Shown one piece after another: positions 1-9,710 of a DNA stretch of 64,000 nt. The stretch comes from Tritrichomonas musculus (taxonomy: Eukaryota; Parabasalia; Tritrichomonadida; Tritrichomonadidae): NCBI GenBank assembly GCA_039105265.1, contig JAPFFF010000003.1, positions 1,488,001-1,552,000 on the forward strand, given 5' to 3'. The first letter of the stretch is position 1; each line of letters starts with the position of its first letter. The notes beneath the pieces were generated by a model. The model was not told where the DNA came from, ran no database searches, and saw nothing but the letters and a program-made list of their open reading frames with translations. The position numbers were made by a program, and so were the translations under genes.

Positions 1-523
1 AACAGCCACAAATTGATGGAGAGAATTGTGAAACATTTTCCCATGTAGAATGTGAATATTTTGATGTTGCTTTTGCATCTCTTGGCTTAATAGAATTATA
101 TGCAAATGATTCACGTTGTAATTCATCTTGACGATATGCACCTAAGAGTTTATCATTAATCCAAAATCTACAATCTTCATAGAATTCTACAGCATTTTTG
201 AATCCAACAAATATTTTCATAAGTCCATGTGTGTCAGCAGATACGTCAATTGGTTTTGATAATTTTATGATAAAATCTAAAAGAATAGTCGTAAATGACT
301 TCTCAATTTGTGTAATTGTGTGCCCAGAATGTGTTAATTTTATTCGTGTTTTTGTACCTACAGGTAATGGTGCATCTTTATCTTTGAATTCCTCCATGAT
401 AAACGAAAATGTGTTATCTCCACCGTTTCTTTGTATAAGATTACGTAATTTTGATTGAAAGAATGATAAAACATCACCCTCATCATTTCCTAAATTCTTT
501 GTTTGTGCGTTGTAATAAGTCAT
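1..523 (-). CDS. Polinton major capsid protein, N-terminal part (cut by window edge)
   Basis: About 174 codons of the N-terminus are present; the gene runs off the left edge of the window. The start codon is at 521-523 on the minus strand. By eye the protein is very close to the first 174 residues of the 649-residue major capsid protein at 53871-55820; shared stretches include NLIQRNGGDN, GTKTRIKLTHSGHTITQIEK and VEFYEDCRFWIN. In Polintons this gene encodes the double jelly-roll protein that forms the icosahedral shell. The capsid assignment rests on gene order next to the packaging ATPase and on length in the second copy. I cannot verify the jelly-roll fold from sequence alone. Confidence 0.75.
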   Translation of the reverse strand, partial: MTYYNAQTKNLGNDEGDVLSFFQSKLRNLIQRNGGDNTFSFIMEEFKDKDAPLPVGTKTRIKLTHSGHTITQIEKSFTTILLDFIIKLSKPIDVSADTHGLMKIFVGFKNAVEFYEDCRFWINDKLLGAYRQDELQRESFAYNSIKPRDAKATSKYSHSTWENVSQFSPSICGC

Positions 524-616
524 TTGTTTAAATATAAAAATAATGTTTATCATAATTTACATTTTATTTACGACAGTAAAGTAAACTAAACTTTGTTTAT
601 GTTTACTGGAATTGAA

Positions 617-913
617 ATGGCATTTGGAAGTTGGTTTAAAAATTTGATTAGCGGTGCAAAAAATATTATTGGAAAAGCATTACCAGTACTTAAAAAAGGA
701 GCAGAAATTGTATCAAAAGTAGCTCCAGTTATTGGAGGCGCGATTGGTGGGACAGCAGGAAATGTTATCAATAAAATAGGCAACTACGCAGGGAAATTTG
801 CGGGCAATAAGTCTTTAGGTGTTAATTGGGCGGGTGTCAGACAAACTAACAATGGACCTGTGAATGCCCAGTATTTTAATCCAGGAAGATTTGATATACC
901 ATTATTGAAGTAA
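617..913 (+). CDS. adenovirus pVI-like amphipathic capsid protein (Polinton A)
   Basis: This is a 98-residue protein if started at the ATG at 617, which is chosen because the same MAFGSW start is seen in two other small proteins of the window (55876 and 48438). The N-terminus MAFGSWFKNLISGAKNIIGK forms an amphipathic basic helix, followed by a Gly/Ala-rich hydrophobic stretch (residues about 35-60) and a conserved C-terminal RFDIPLLK. The N-terminus resembles the mature start of adenovirus protein VI, the membrane-lytic internal capsid protein, which begins AFSWGSLWSGIKNFG. An internal capsid or membrane-disrupting role is inferred. The gene is divergent from the capsid gene with under 100 bp between starts. 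Confidence 0.6.
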   Translation: MAFGSWFKNLISGAKNIIGKALPVLKKGAEIVSKVAPVIGGAIGGTAGNVINKIGNYAGKFAGNKSLGVNWAGVRQTNNGPVNAQYFNPGRFDIPLLK

Positions 914-935
914 TTTAAATTTATTTCAAATGTAA

Positions 936-1280
936 ATGAACGATGTGAAAATAATTGAACCTATCTCAAAGTATACTAAAGAGTTTGATACAGTTGATGA
1001 ATTTAATTTGTATTATAACAAGCATAAAAATGATATGGATTCACTTACAACGCATAAATTAAACAAAATGTATTACATAAAAGGATATCACATAACGAAA
1101 ATAAAAAATGTTTTAATGTTAAAGAAGATTAAAGAAGAGAATATTAATGATAATCAAAAAAATAGAGAAATATCTGAATTGAAACAAGAGATAAAACAGA
1201 TAAAAGAAACAATAAATAATATTATTCATTTTTTAAAACCTCAAGAGCAAGACAATATAGTGTTGCCCCCTCAATCTTAA
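936..1280 (+). CDS. small coiled-coil protein of the Polinton capsid block
   Basis: This is a 114-residue protein of unknown function, homologous to the protein at 56362-56781: both share VDEFNL.Y, LTTHKLNKMY and GY.ITKIK..LMLKK. Residues about 1-60 form a conserved small domain (TTHKLNKMYYIKGYHITKIK). The C-terminal half (about 65-100) is a Lys/Glu-rich coiled coil with ISELKQEIKQIKETINN. It follows the pVI-like gene on the same strand by 22 bp and overlaps the 3' end of the oppositely oriented packaging ATPase by 4 bp, the same arrangement as in the second element. A scaffold or minor capsid role is possible but is inferred from position only. Confidence 0.6.
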   Translation: MNDVKIIEPISKYTKEFDTVDEFNLYYNKHKNDMDSLTTHKLNKMYYIKGYHITKIKNVLMLKKIKEENINDNQKNREISELKQEIKQIKETINNIIHFLKPQEQDNIVLPPQS

Positions 1281-2098
1281 GATTGGGTCAGCAATGTCTC
1301 GCCGCCTTCTGATACCTGAACGATTAAGCATGAATGTGAATCAGGATAAATATTTTTTTCTTCTGCAAGCTGTCTATATAAATTATAAAATTCTTCAAAA
1401 TCTAAATTACTAGCTGATTGTGAATATATATAATGCAACTGTTGACGATTAAAACATGGAAATACAAACAAAGTTGTTATCTCATTTTTGATATGTGGCT
1501 TAATTCCTTTCCATCCTTGGATTAACAAGAAGTATGTGATATTTGTGTGCCTAAATCTACGAAGTTGTTGTCTAAAATATGATTCTTCTGATGAAAATAG
1601 TTTGCTATTAGAGATATCATCAAAAAGTACTAATGTGTGAAGATACTCTTTATTAAATTCATCTATATGTAAAACATTAAACATATCATTTTTTTGTCCA
1701 TCATCTAATCTTTCTTCTAAGTGTTCTCTTTTGACAAGATAATAGAGATTTTTTGCAGCTATCAATTCTGTCATAAAATCAACTGCATTTTTCTCAGAGA
1801 TTGTAATATATGGCATTTTAATTAGATGTTTCAATGTTTGCCAGCTTCTATCGTTTTCATCTCCATTCTTCGTGATATAGACTAATAGGTGGTATGTTTT
1901 TATTAATCCTATTTTGATTATCTCTTGTAGAGCAATAACTGTTTTACCAGAATTTTGTTTGCCTACGATAACATTTACTGAATTATATTTAACGTGAATA
2001 TCTTCGTGAATAGGTTCTATTAATGCACCTGATAAATTGTCTTTATTTTGTTTTAGTGTATCAGATACTAAATAATTGACTTCTTTAAGGCTATTCAT
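1277..2098 (-). CDS. Polinton DNA-packaging ATPase (FtsK/HerA-type, A32-like)
   Basis: This is a 273-residue P-loop ATPase. The Walker A motif is GKQNSGKT at residues about 41-48 and the Walker B is LVLFDDIS near residue 155, followed by SNSKLFSSEESYFRQQLRR, which in this family holds the sensor and arginine-finger region. It is homologous to the ATPase at 56715-57554, roughly two thirds identical by eye, with the best conserved block being LLIQGWKG.KPH.KNEI.TLF.FPCFN. Packaging ATPases of Polintons, adeno-like virophages and poxvirus A32 relatives pump genome DNA into preformed capsids. Family length is 220-300 residues, so this copy is full length. Confidence 0.9.
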   Translation of the reverse strand: MNSLKEVNYLVSDTLKQNKDNLSGALIEPIHEDIHVKYNSVNVIVGKQNSGKTVIALQEIIKIGLIKTYHLLVYITKNGDENDRSWQTLKHLIKMPYITISEKNAVDFMTELIAAKNLYYLVKREHLEERLDDGQKNDMFNVLHIDEFNKEYLHTLVLFDDISNSKLFSSEESYFRQQLRRFRHTNITYFLLIQGWKGIKPHIKNEITTLFVFPCFNRQQLHYIYSQSASNLDFEEFYNLYRQLAEEKNIYPDSHSCLIVQVSEGGETLLTQS

Positions 2099-2149
2099 TT
2101 ACATGTTAATAGATTATATTATGTGTAAAAAAAAAGACTCACATTATGT

Positions 2150-4102
2150 TTAGTTTAAAAATGCCGCATCATCTTCTAAGTTCCATTCACCATTATTTTC
2201 TTGATTATATTCTGGTGTGATACCGTCGTGCCATTCACCTCCTTCTTCATCATTTTGATGGTCGTACTGCATGCCCTGTCTTTCTTGTCCAGTATATTCG
2301 TCGTGTATCAAATTTCTCCTTTCACGTTCATTGACTTCTTGAGCTGATTCTACCATAGCTTGTCCGAAATCATTATAAATCTTATTTCTGAGTTGTGCTC
2401 TTTGTTCAGCAGTCCAATTATTTCCATTAGTATGAAGAACATGTAATAATAGGCTTGAAACTTCTGCATCAACTATTCGTTTTCCTTCACTCTTCTTACA
2501 CCATTTCTTAAACTCTTCATGTTCTACTGAGGTGAAACCACGTTTACGAGCAACTGTACTAAGTATATAGTGTTTCCATAATTTTGACGTAGCCATCATA
2601 ATTAGTCTTGCCTTGAATTTAGGAGTGATATCTAATATGTTTTGAGTCCTAAGAGCGTTAATAACATCTTCAACAACATGACTAACAACATAATCGCGGA
2701 ATCTAGCAAAGGCATTCTTTCGCTTCTCCTTAACAAAACTGTACCCATCTAACTTGTAATCTCTCCATGCTTCAGGCATTGTATAGCCTGTCATTTCACC
2801 TAAATGATGTGGATTTCCATTGAGGTCATTATTATAAGTATAATTCAATTTCTCCTTGAGATATATTGGAACAGTGATTGATTTTCCGCCATGTTCATTC
2901 CTATATTGTTTTCTAGCAGCTGCATCATAATCTGTATAGAAATGAAATCGTGCAGGCCAATCTGACTTTGCTGTTGTGTATCCATTAATGTATATTGGAT
3001 TGTTGCTACCATTTTTAATAATAATATCTGGAATATTATCCCCGTTAACATCTTCATCTGATACAGACCATGGTTGACTATTAGGGTTTGCTGCATTTCG
3101 TTTATTAACAATATCTTGAGCCCCAGCAAGGGTCATTGCTTTTCTTCTTCTTTTGATGTCTTTTTTATTATCTAGAACGATATCCCATAATGAATTCATT
3201 CCTTGTTTTGGTCCACCAACCCTACCTGGTCTATGTCGAAAATGGTTTATTGATTCAATTGCTATTCTTTGAATTTCTTGGACATTGTTCGCTATATTAT
3301 TGATATCTACCGGATGTTGAGCAAAAGAATTGTAGGCATTAACTAAATCCTGTAAATTTACTTCTTGTGCCATTTGATTTTGAAATAAAAATGTATTATT
3401 GTTATTATTAATATTAGTGTTATCTATAATTGGAGTTGTTTCATTAGGGGGTCTTCTTCTTAATTCATTCAATGGATTCAATTCTGGAAAAGTCTCTCCT
3501 GCTCCAAGTCTAAAGAAAAATCCTGACTGCTCTTGATGCTCCCTATGTGAAGTTTCTGGATATACTCTATTTGTGAAATGGTCCAGACTTTCTTGATATA
3601 TACGCCTTACATATTTATGGTGAATATTATCATTTGATGCAAAATCATGTGCATTGAGTATTCTAATGATAGCATTTATAACATTTTTTGGATACGTCTT
3701 TTGATATTGTTCGAGTGTTCGGGAATTAATTTTTGTTGTGAGTTCATTATAAACACCATTATTTGTTCTAGCCCATTTACTAAACTGATAATCATTAAAA
3801 TCTTTTAAATCAGAATAATCTATTGGTCTATCATATGGATTTTCATTTTGAACCCTTTCAATGAATTTATTCATGGTAGTATCATTAACACTATTCCCTT
3901 CACGTAAACCAAATTGAAATTCGTTAAGAGGTTCTATTAAACGAGCAGCATATGAACTGTCCCTAAGTACATATCCTCCTGAAGTAGTGATAATATTAAA
4001 CCCTAATTCATTATTCAATCTATTACAGTATCCTAATAATTTTTGAGTATTATTGCCTTGCATTACATGACCAGGTTTGAGTGTAGCATTTGTTTTACTC
4101 AT
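2150..4102 (-). CDS. large Polinton structural protein with a Ca-binding-type loop
   Basis: This is a 650-residue protein if started at the ATG at 4100-4102 (MSKTNATLKP), chosen because the homologue at 57658-59094 aligns from there; an upstream ATG would add 23 hydrophobic residues. The shared core has a D.NGD..PD loop (DEDVNGDNIPDIIIKNG here, GRDLDGDGTPEVVVQT in the other copy), which matches the calcium-binding loop of FG-GAP/VCBS repeats, followed by INGYTT and a conserved helical C-terminal region. The middle has an Asn-rich linker and the C-terminus is acidic. It always lies upstream of the ATPase gene on the same strand. Function is unknown; a minor capsid, portal-proximal or entry role is possible. 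Confidence 0.65.
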   Translation of the reverse strand: MSKTNATLKPGHVMQGNNTQKLLGYCNRLNNELGFNIITTSGGYVLRDSSYAARLIEPLNEFQFGLREGNSVNDTTMNKFIERVQNENPYDRPIDYSDLKDFNDYQFSKWARTNNGVYNELTTKINSRTLEQYQKTYPKNVINAIIRILNAHDFASNDNIHHKYVRRIYQESLDHFTNRVYPETSHREHQEQSGFFFRLGAGETFPELNPLNELRRRPPNETTPIIDNTNINNNNNTFLFQNQMAQEVNLQDLVNAYNSFAQHPVDINNIANNVQEIQRIAIESINHFRHRPGRVGGPKQGMNSLWDIVLDNKKDIKRRRKAMTLAGAQDIVNKRNAANPNSQPWSVSDEDVNGDNIPDIIIKNGSNNPIYINGYTTAKSDWPARFHFYTDYDAAARKQYRNEHGGKSITVPIYLKEKLNYTYNNDLNGNPHHLGEMTGYTMPEAWRDYKLDGYSFVKEKRKNAFARFRDYVVSHVVEDVINALRTQNILDITPKFKARLIMMATSKLWKHYILSTVARKRGFTSVEHEEFKKWCKKSEGKRIVDAEVSSLLLHVLHTNGNNWTAEQRAQLRNKIYNDFGQAMVESAQEVNERERRNLIHDEYTGQERQGMQYDHQNDEEGGEWHDGITPEYNQENNGEWNLEDDAAFLN

Positions 4103-4195
4103 TTGAATACAAAAAAATATTAAGGTTTTACGCATGAAAATGCCTATGAGGATATACCTATTATAAGCCACAAGCAGAGCTTGAGTCTTGTGTTT

Positions 4196-4417
4196 TTACA
4201 AGCCACATTCTTTGATGAATTGCTGATAGTTAGTCTTTAAACGGGATTCTATTTCTTTAACCAAACTGTATGTGTCATAATTTCGAATATCATGGTATAC
4301 TATTTCTTTTCCATCTCTATTGGTAAACTTTTTTGGTTCACGTTCAATGACCAAATTTTGTAGATTCTCTTTAGTGTTTATGTTGTAATGTGCACCTTTA
4401 GATTTAGCTTTAATATA
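4196..4417 (-). other. open-frame fragment at the edge of element E
   Basis: A minus-strand open frame of 73 codons ends at 4196 and reads back to the boundary of the inverted-repeat element at 4418, where it continues into the repeat without an ATG. The Polinton part has plausible protein character (LVIEREPKKFTNRDGKEIVY, LVKEIESRLKTNYQQFIKEC), so it is probably the C-terminal part of a small gene of Polinton A interrupted by the neighbouring element. No homologue is recognisable elsewhere in the window; the proteins in the equivalent position of element B are different. Confidence 0.35.
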
Positions 4418-4703
4418 AGTAGTTAAGTATAGGCAGTGGTCGATACTCTCCCCCAGCCTACACGCTTCGCCACCAAGCTCAGGCACACCTTCGCTTGGAG
4501 CTTCGCATACGGCCGCGGTCGCTATGTTCCCTCTGCCTATACCTTGTGTCAATTCTGTCACGCTATGACACAATTTCCACAAGCTTCTATACTAGGCGTC
4601 AGATTTTGTGTCAGTAACGTGACCAAATATTTACCTTCATAAGAATAATACCATTAAGAACCTAGTAAACATACAAGCATCTACTTATCATAGCAAACAC
4701 AAC
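4418..4703 (+). repeat. left terminal inverted repeat of element E
   Basis: This is a 286-bp arm matching the reverse complement of 10094-10379 without a gap (coordinate pairs sum to 14797). The outer end begins AGTAGTTAAGTATAGGCAG. It is more GC-rich than the surroundings in its outer half (includes GGCCGCGG) and AT-rich in its inner part. A 68-codon open frame without an ATG runs through both arms; I regard it as non-coding. Confidence 0.9.
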
Positions 4704-4779
4704 ACCCTCATAAGCACAAATACACATCCAATTAAATACACATCATTTGTTTTCTTTTTTTGTTTTTATTCTTGTCCAA

Positions 4780-6171
4780 ATGACAACCAAGCAGTATGTT
4801 GACTGGAATGTGTTTGAGAGCCTTCCCGTTAAATCATATGAGATAACTTATACTAAAAGTGCGGAAGAAGAGATAACCATAGAGAAAGCCATAAAGAAGT
4901 TCATTTGTCAAGCACCTATTGGTTCAGGCAAATCAACAGCAATAAGGAAATGGATCTATAACACAGTACCTGATAACAAGTTCATACTCATCGTACCAAC
5001 CATTAACATCGCTGCGGAGTTCTACTCTAAGTTGTATGTAGCATTAAACAACAATCACCCCGAGAACATAGATGAAATGATAAAGTTATGTGTAAAGGAA
5101 GGGGCGTTTAAAGAGTTTAAAGAAGCCATCAAGCACTTTATACCTGTTGTTATAACTACATTCTCTACCGCATCTAAGTGTCTTGGAGGAATCATAGAGC
5201 ATTTCTATCACCACCAAATAGATTTCAACAGTGAATACACACTCCTTATTGATGAAGCACACCTACTACTAGAACACATATCGTTAATAGAGATCTGTAG
5301 AGAGTTTAATAAAGTAGGCTTGATTACTGCTACAGCATCGGACATATCTTGCTTATCAGTCTTTGAAGAATACGAAAAGATAAACCCATTAGCCGACATC
5401 AAATACCACAGAACGATATATCTATACAAGCTGAGAAGCAATATGCAAGAGCAAAGAGAGACTATAGCTAAGCAAGTACTAGAAGAGATAAAGAGGTATG
5501 ATAAGATATTAATTAAGATAGAAGACAAGAATGAATGTGAACGATTAAAGGAGTGTATCGACAATGAACTTAATAAAGCATTGTACAACTCTGATAAGAA
5601 TGAAGTAGAGATAAGTGATGAAGGCAAGTTTGTTAGCACGGAGGACGTTGATATAGTTATTGCTATTTCATGTATCCAATCAGGTCAGTCACTGAAGGAA
5701 AATCTATTGTCTATATTCATTCAGACCCCATTAGATACCGTATCATCAGTTGAACAGTTCGTAGGAAGAAACAGGAACGAGAATTCAACAGCTTATCTAT
5801 ACATGAGGCAAGTAAAGGTACCAGAAGAGAAGTTTACATACAAGGTAGCCAAGAACAGATATAAGACAAGACTTAATCAATTGAGAGCTAATGCATGGCA
5901 ATCAATGGACAAAGATTCATGGATAAGATACATGAGCAAGATTGGAGAAGTTATTGTTGAAGAGACAGAACAGGAGGAAGAAACAAATAAGGATACAATA
6001 ATGATAAACGAAAATGATTTGAACAGAGAGTTTAATGGCAAAAAACAGTTATATCAGCACTTTGGGTTTAAAAACGAGAAGGATGTACCTGAGGGATATG
6101 AAATAAGAAGTAGATATAACAGAGAGAAAGGTAAAATGCAAAGAGTATATAATTTAGTTAAGATAGAGTAA
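4780..6171 (+). CDS. SF2 DEAH-type helicase-like protein of element E
   Basis: This is a 463-residue protein started at the ATG at 4780 (MTTKQYVDWN); the longer open frame upstream has only a TTG. Superfamily 2 helicase motifs are in order: motif I APIGSGKST (about residue 43), Ia LIVPT, motif II LLIDEAH (about 160), motif III ITATAS (about 185), motif V-like IQSGQSLKENLL and motif VI EQFVGRNRN (about 325), where Q..GR..R carries the arginine finger. The ATP-binding lysine and the DEAH box are intact, so an active ATPase is expected. The C-terminal 130 residues have no motif I recognise. A role in replication of the element, such as origin unwinding comparable to origin-binding helicases, is inference. 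Its base composition is less AT-rich than host genes, suggesting a separate origin. Confidence 0.8.
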   Translation: MTTKQYVDWNVFESLPVKSYEITYTKSAEEEITIEKAIKKFICQAPIGSGKSTAIRKWIYNTVPDNKFILIVPTINIAAEFYSKLYVALNNNHPENIDEMIKLCVKEGAFKEFKEAIKHFIPVVITTFSTASKCLGGIIEHFYHHQIDFNSEYTLLIDEAHLLLEHISLIEICREFNKVGLITATASDISCLSVFEEYEKINPLADIKYHRTIYLYKLRSNMQEQRETIAKQVLEEIKRYDKILIKIEDKNECERLKECIDNELNKALYNSDKNEVEISDEGKFVSTEDVDIVIAISCIQSGQSLKENLLSIFIQTPLDTVSSVEQFVGRNRNENSTAYLYMRQVKVPEEKFTYKVAKNRYKTRLNQLRANAWQSMDKDSWIRYMSKIGEVIVEETEQEEETNKDTIMINENDLNREFNGKKQLYQHFGFKNEKDVPEGYEIRSRYNREKGKMQRVYNLVKIE

Positions 6172-6179
6172 ACCATTCA

Positions 6180-7180
6180 ATTATATATTTTTATTTTATG
6201 AAGCAATCCAGCAATCATTTAATATCAGCATCCATCAACATTATGAATATCAACAACAACAACAGCATCTATCAACATTATTTATTATCATCATCATTTA
6301 CTATTAACATTAACATCAATATCATTTACTATCAACAAAAGCATCATCCATCAACGATGGCATCTATCATTAACAACAACAGCAGCAGTATTAACATTAT
6401 TTAGCATCAACCAAGAGCATCTATCAACCAACATTATTAATATCATCATCAACCAACAGCATCATTTAACATCAACAACAACGGCATCTATCAACAACAG
6501 CATCATTTACTATCAACAGCATCAACCAACAGCATCATCTATCAACCTTAATATCAACAACATCAACCAACAGCATCATCTATTAACAACAACAGCATCT
6601 ATCATTAACAACAGCATCACATATCATCGACATCAGTATTAACATTATTAATATCAACAGCATCAGCATCAACTATCAAATATCAACAACAACAACAGCA
6701 ACAGCATCTATCATTAACATTATTAATATTATTTAGTATTATTATCAACAACGACATTAACAACAACAACACCATCTATTAACATCTATCAACAACAGCA
6801 TTTATCATTATCAACAGTATTAACATTATTTAGCATCAACCAACATCACCATCTATCAACAGCATCACCATCTATCATTAACAATATCTATCATTATTAA
6901 TATTACCATCAACATCAACAACATTTACTATTAACATCTATCGACAACAGCATCAACATCATTTATTAACATCAACATCAGTATTAACATTATTTAGCAT
7001 CATTATCATCACCATCATTTATCATCAACATCAGTATTAACATTATTTAGCATCATTATCAACAACAAACATCTATCAACGACGGCATTTATCATTAACA
7101 GCATCCATTAACAACAACAGTATTAACATTATTTAGTATCATCAACAACAATCGAATCATTAACAACAATCACGTATTTT
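6180..7180. repeat. degenerate CAACATC/ATTAACA simple-sequence array in element E
   Basis: About 1 kb is made of imperfect trinucleotide-like runs (ATC, AAC, CAT, CAG, TTA) such as CATCAACAACAGCATC, with almost no G on the plus strand apart from CAG. The strong strand asymmetry (A+C+T on plus) continues the helicase strand. Open frames through it are repeat translations rich in Asn, Ile and Ser and are not called as genes. Such an array could arise by replication slippage. Confidence 0.8.
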
Positions 7181-7186
7181 TCATTT

Positions 7187-9585
7187 AAAGGTGAAGAGGC
7201 CTCGCAGCGAGTGCTCGGCACGAGGGTGAATTCTCACCCGATTTTTCTAACCTTATTGCTTTCAATTCATTTAATTTCTAAATAATCAAATAAGAGGTCA
7301 AATGCATTAACTAGAAATATCGATAATTAGGTTCAATACTATCATTCAATTCGTTCAATAACACTTGCAATAACATTCACTCGTTTCATTCATTCAATTT
7401 GTTCAATAACATTCACAACAAGGTCGTTTCTAAATAAGAGGCCAAATACTAAGGTGAATTGTATTAAAGGTGAACAGGTGAATTGTCACTATATTTTTGT
7501 CACCTCTACTTTCATTTAAACAACAACAATATGCTCCTATAAAATGGAGTGAACAGATGACCAATTCAAATAAGAGGCCAAATGCATTCAATTCATTTCT
7601 AAATAATCAAATGCATTCATTCCATTCAATTCATTTAATTCATTCCAGTCAATTTGTTCAATAACATTCACAACAATTCCATTCGTTCGTTCAATTCCTA
7701 AATAATCAAATTCTAAGACCAAATAAGAGGTCAATTTCATTCGACATCATTCAATTCATTCTATTCGTTCGTTCAAAACCAGCACTCAATTTATGTAAAA
7801 TGCATTAAAGGTTAACAGGTTAGATCTAACCCTATTTTTCTAACCTTATTGCTTTCGGTCAATTCAGTTCGTTTAATAGTGTAGTTAATTTGCTTAATAC
7901 TATAATTCATTCAATTCATTCAATACTATCATTCAATTTGTTCAATTCCATTTCTAAATACTAAGGTGAATTGTTGCCTTCTGTTTTCATTCAACAACCA
8001 CAACATGAAACAGAAAATGGAGTGAACAGATGACCGATCAAATGCATTCACTCAATTTATTCGTTCAATTCGTTCAATTCATTTAATAACATCATTCAAT
8101 TCGTTCACTCAATTTATTCATTCAATTCGTTCAATCTATTCGACACTACTCATTCATTCAAATAAGAGGTCAAATGCATTAATGAGAAATAACACTTACA
8201 ATAATATTTACAACAAAGCCGTTTCATTCATTTGTTCATTCCAGCCAATTCATTTGTTCAATAAGGTCATTTAATAGGGTAGTTAATTTGCTTAATACTA
8301 TCATTCATTCGATTCCATTCGACATTATTCGTTCAAAACAAGCACTCAATTTATGTAAAATGCATTAAGGTTAGAAAAATAGGGTTAGATCTAACCTGTT
8401 AACCTTATTGCTTCCAGCCAATTCATTTGTTCATTCCATTCAATTTGTTCAATAACACTTGCAATAACATTCACAAAAAGGTCAATTCGTTCTATTCATT
8501 CATTTGTTCGTTCAATTCATTTGTTTCATTCAATTCAACACACATTCACAACAAGAAAGAGTGGGATAATACTTTCATTCAATTCATTTATTCAATTCCA
8601 TTTCTAAATATTAAGGTGAATTGTATTAAAGGTGAGCAGGTGAAATGTCACTATATTTTTGTCACCTCTGCTTTTGATCAACAGCCACAACAAGAAACAG
8701 AGAAATATGGACCAATCAAATGCATTCATTCAAACAATTCCATTCAATTCATTCCAGCCAATTCATTTGTTCATTCCATTCAATTTGTTCAATAAGGTCA
8801 TTTAATAGGGTAGTTAATTTGCTTAATACTATCATTCATTCAATTCCATTCGACATCATTTATTCAATTCCATTCGATTCTATTCATTAATTCAATTCGT
8901 TTATTCGTTTCATTCGTTCAATAACATTTATAATAATTCATGTCAAATACAGGTGGTGTTTATCGGGTGAGAATTCACCTCTTCACCCTGACTATATTTT
9001 TCAAATAAGAGGCCATTTCATTCGTTCGTTCATTTCATTCAATTCCTTTCATTCATTCATTCGTTCGTTCGTTCATTCAATTCATTCAATTCGTTTAATA
9101 ATTAGATTCGTTCAAGTACTAAGGTTAATTCACTTTAATAATCAATAATGCTTCTTAGATAATGTAATGGACAGGTCAAATACAGGTCGAATACTAAGGC
9201 CAATTCATGTAAAATGCATTTAACAAATACCGCTTCGTGTCACTGAATAGAACAAGTAAGATAAAGATGACAGGTCAAATACAAGGGTTAGATCTAACCT
9301 CTTCACCTTATTAGTAATCAGTTCATGAAAATGAAGTGGACAGTTGACAGATGACAGGTCAATTACATTTAACAACTACCTTGACTGTATTTTTCAATTC
9401 AACAAACAGCACTCAATTCGTTCAATCAATCAATAATCAATTACAATTCGTTCAATCAATCAATAATCAATTACAATTCGTTCAATCAATCAGTAATAAC
9501 AATAATTAGGTTCAATCAATCATCAAATCAAACAAAATAGGTTAGAAAAATAGGGTTAGATTTCCCTGCGAGGCCTGTTAACCTT
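7187..9585. repeat. family of nested covarying palindromes
   Basis: Copies lie at about 7187-7254, 7466-7505, 7807-7847, 8367-8406 (reverse orientation), 8628-8666, 8951-8988 (reverse), 9283-9308 (partial, reverse) and 9539-9585 (reverse). A further half copy at 10080-10094 touches the inner edge of the right terminal repeat. Each full copy has an outer pair AAGGTTA...TAACCTT or AGGTGA...TCACCT and an inner palindrome GGTTAGATCTAACC or GGTGA-N4-TCACC, separated by an A/T spacer CTATTTTT. GGTTA is matched by TAACC and GGTGA by TCACC, so in most copies both arms have changed together. This fits a selected hairpin or a symmetric protein-binding site, for example replication-initiator sites. Confidence 0.75.
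9416..9505 (+). repeat. 30-bp tandem repeat, three units
   Basis: Three adjacent units of about 30 bp based on CGTTCAATCAATCAATAATC followed by AATTACAATT; the last unit diverges. It lies in the low-complexity region of element E. There are no spacers of unique sequence. Confidence 0.75.
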
Positions 9586-9710
9586 AATGATCATTCTGTT
9601 CCTTGTTCCTAGATGTTCCCGGATAAATCGTTTCCTAAAAAATGGAGCGGACAGATGACATAAACATCTTTGTTTAATGTTATTCCAGCGAAGACAAAAA
9701 TAATATATTA

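Larger units (their letters stand above)
1..4417. mobile_element. Polinton/Maverick A, capsid and packaging end (partial)
   Basis: This is the right-hand part of a Polinton. Its gene order (capsid on minus, pVI-like on plus, coiled coil on plus, ATPase on minus, large structural protein on minus) is the same as in the complete element at 41074-60636, and the proteins are clearly homologous but not identical, so it is a second family. The left part lies outside the window. On the right it stops at the inverted-repeat element that begins at 4418, and no terminal repeat of its own can be seen. The reading frames visible here are open. It looks like an interrupted or cut copy rather than an ancient decayed one. 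Confidence 0.88.
7181..9700. repeat. TTCATTCAATTC low-complexity region with dispersed palindromes
   Basis: About 2.5 kb is dominated by degenerate TTCATTCAATTCGTTC-type repeats and recurring short phrases (AAATGCATT, AATAAGAGG, GTAGTTAATTTGCTTAATACTATC). Embedded in it are at least eight copies of a 40-70-bp nested palindrome, listed in a separate entry. No protein-coding gene is supported here; open frames are translations of the repeat, rich in Phe, Ile and Ser. Confidence 0.8.

Noticed and set aside
4196-4582. 128-codon frame called as one gene
   Set aside because: The first 55 codons come from the terminal repeat, with a TTG start; only the part at 4196-4417 has the character of its neighbours.
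4436-4642. 68-codon open frame, identical at 10155-10361 on the other strand
   Set aside because: It lies inside the terminal repeat arms of element E, begins with GTG rather than ATG, and is identical only because the arms are identical. No protein-like motif.
5208-5639. 143-codon minus-strand frame inside the helicase gene
   Set aside because: Antisense shadow of a gene with clear helicase motifs.
6198-6404. Asn/Ile/Ser-rich frame in the simple repeat
   Set aside because: Translation of a degenerate CAACATC array with no complex sequence; the same holds for the frame at 8427-8795.
7818-7831. Telomere-like GGGTTAG words in element E
   Set aside because: They occur as single units in palindromes (GGTTAGATCTAACC), not as tandem TTAGGG arrays.
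9416-9505. CRISPR-like 30-bp repeats
   Set aside because: Three adjacent tandem units without unique spacers, in eukaryotic DNA; plain tandem repeat.
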